The notes under the pieces: model-generated | Database searches by the model: none | What the model was told of the DNA's origin: nothing | What the model saw: only the letters and a program-made list of their open reading frames with translations | Shown: piece by piece, positions 63,660 through 64,000 of the stretch | Numbering within the stretch: position 1 is the first letter of the stretch | Layout: each line of letters opens with the position of its first letter | Translations under genes and position numbers: made by a program | NCBI GenBank assembly: GCA_963696325.1 | Contig: CAVOJV010000031.1 | Coordinates: forward strand, 1-64,000 | DNA from: CAVOJV01 sp963696325 | GTDB lineage: Bacteria; Pseudomonadota; Gammaproteobacteria; Competibacterales; Competibacteraceae | Direction: 5' to 3' | Length of the DNA stretch: 64,000 nucleotides

Positions 63660-64000
63660 ATGCCCTATTTCATTAAAATTTGTTTGTTATGCGTAAGTTT
63701 AACTATTAGCCTCATTGGCTGCGCCGGTTTAGTCATCGGGGGGGCGGCCGGCGCGGCTAGCGTTGCTCATGACCGCCGCACTACAGGCACTATCGTGGAG
63801 GACCAATCCATTGAACTTAAGGTCTCTGATCAATTAAACAAAGACCCTACATTGGCCAAATCCCACATCGATGTTACCAGCTACAATAATGCCGTGTTGT
63901 TGAGCGGCCAGGTCGCCGCGCCGCAACAGCGGCAGCGGGCCGAGGACATTGCCCACGGGGTAGCGCAGGTAAAATATGTTCACAACGACTTAATCATCGC
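63660..64000 (+). CDS. dolP: BON-domain lipoprotein, DolP (YraP)-like, cut by the window end
   Basis: Outer-membrane quality-control lipoprotein; about 113 residues visible. Signal peptide with lipobox LIGC (Cys near residue 21), a glycine/alanine-rich stretch, then the first BON domain: TGTIVEDQSIELKVSDQL, DVTSYNNAVLLSGQV and VKYVHNDLI. E. coli DolP has two BON domains, so the second would follow beyond 64000. One base separates its ATG from the diaA stop. Confidence 0.92.
   Translation, partial: MPYFIKICLLCVSLTISLIGCAGLVIGGAAGAASVAHDRRTTGTIVEDQSIELKVSDQLNKDPTLAKSHIDVTSYNNAVLLSGQVAAPQQRQRAEDIAHGVAQVKYVHNDLII

Noticed and set aside
1..64000. tRNA or 16S/23S rRNA genes
   Set aside because: No tRNA T-arm motifs in a cloverleaf context and no conserved rRNA segments were found by eye; rnpB is the only standard RNA gene seen.

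Overview
The window reads as the chromosome of a GC-rich gammaproteobacterium. The strongest evidence is the complete division and cell-wall (dcw) cluster in gammaproteobacterial order, followed by lpxC, secA, a MutT-ThiE fusion and zapD/coaE, with rnpB lying between rsmI and mraZ as in Pseudomonas-type genomes. Protein styles (Uma2 nuclease, nSTAND-TPR proteins, IS110) resemble Competibacter- or Thiotrichales-like bacteria, but this is an impression and not a placement.

Layout. 0-3.6 kb: YadH-like ABC permease, a Tat-exported DUF882/YcbK-like protein with an internal stop, a broken MFS transporter and a small membrane protein. 3.6-8.5 kb: a bacterial Bax1 (DUF790) nuclease coupled to an XPB-type helicase, divergent from rlmL. 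8.5-12.8 kb: corrinoid adenosyltransferase, SQR-like flavoprotein, inositol-monophosphatase-like enzyme, then cobC-cobS. 12.8-13.4 kb: non-coding with several strong hairpins. 13.4-17.1 kb: METTL20-like methyltransferase, secreted dienelactone hydrolase, hotdog thioesterase, HCCA-isomerase-like protein, pyrC. 17.3-19.3 kb: argG behind a terminator-bearing leader, and a Uma2 nuclease. 19.4-23.0 kb: a defence-like island TIR / SIR2-TIR / nSTAND-TM-TPR, the most interesting unit here. 22.9-28.5 kb: acnA (heavily frameshifted) and acnB (intact). 28.5-33.8 kb: transposase remnant, pilB-pilC-pilD, coaE. 33.8-35.5 kb: an IS110 element with a candidate bridge RNA, inserted between coaE and zapD. 35.6-61.0 kb: zapD, a small membrane protein, mutT-thiE, argJ, secA, lpxC, ftsZ, ftsA, ftsQ, ddlB, murB, murC, murG, ftsW, murD, mraY, murF, murE, ftsI, ftsL, rsmH, mraZ, almost all overlapping and on the minus strand. 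61.0-64.0 kb: MraZ operator, rnpB, rsmI, then divergent yraN-diaA-dolP.

Sequence quality. Many genes carry single-base indels. In nearly every case I could reconstruct, the indel lies in a short homopolymer and restoring one base gives a conserved protein, so most breaks look like sequencing errors and not decay. They cluster in the first 33 kb, especially in the MFS gene, acnA and pilB. Functions are described for the frame-corrected products and each break is noted.
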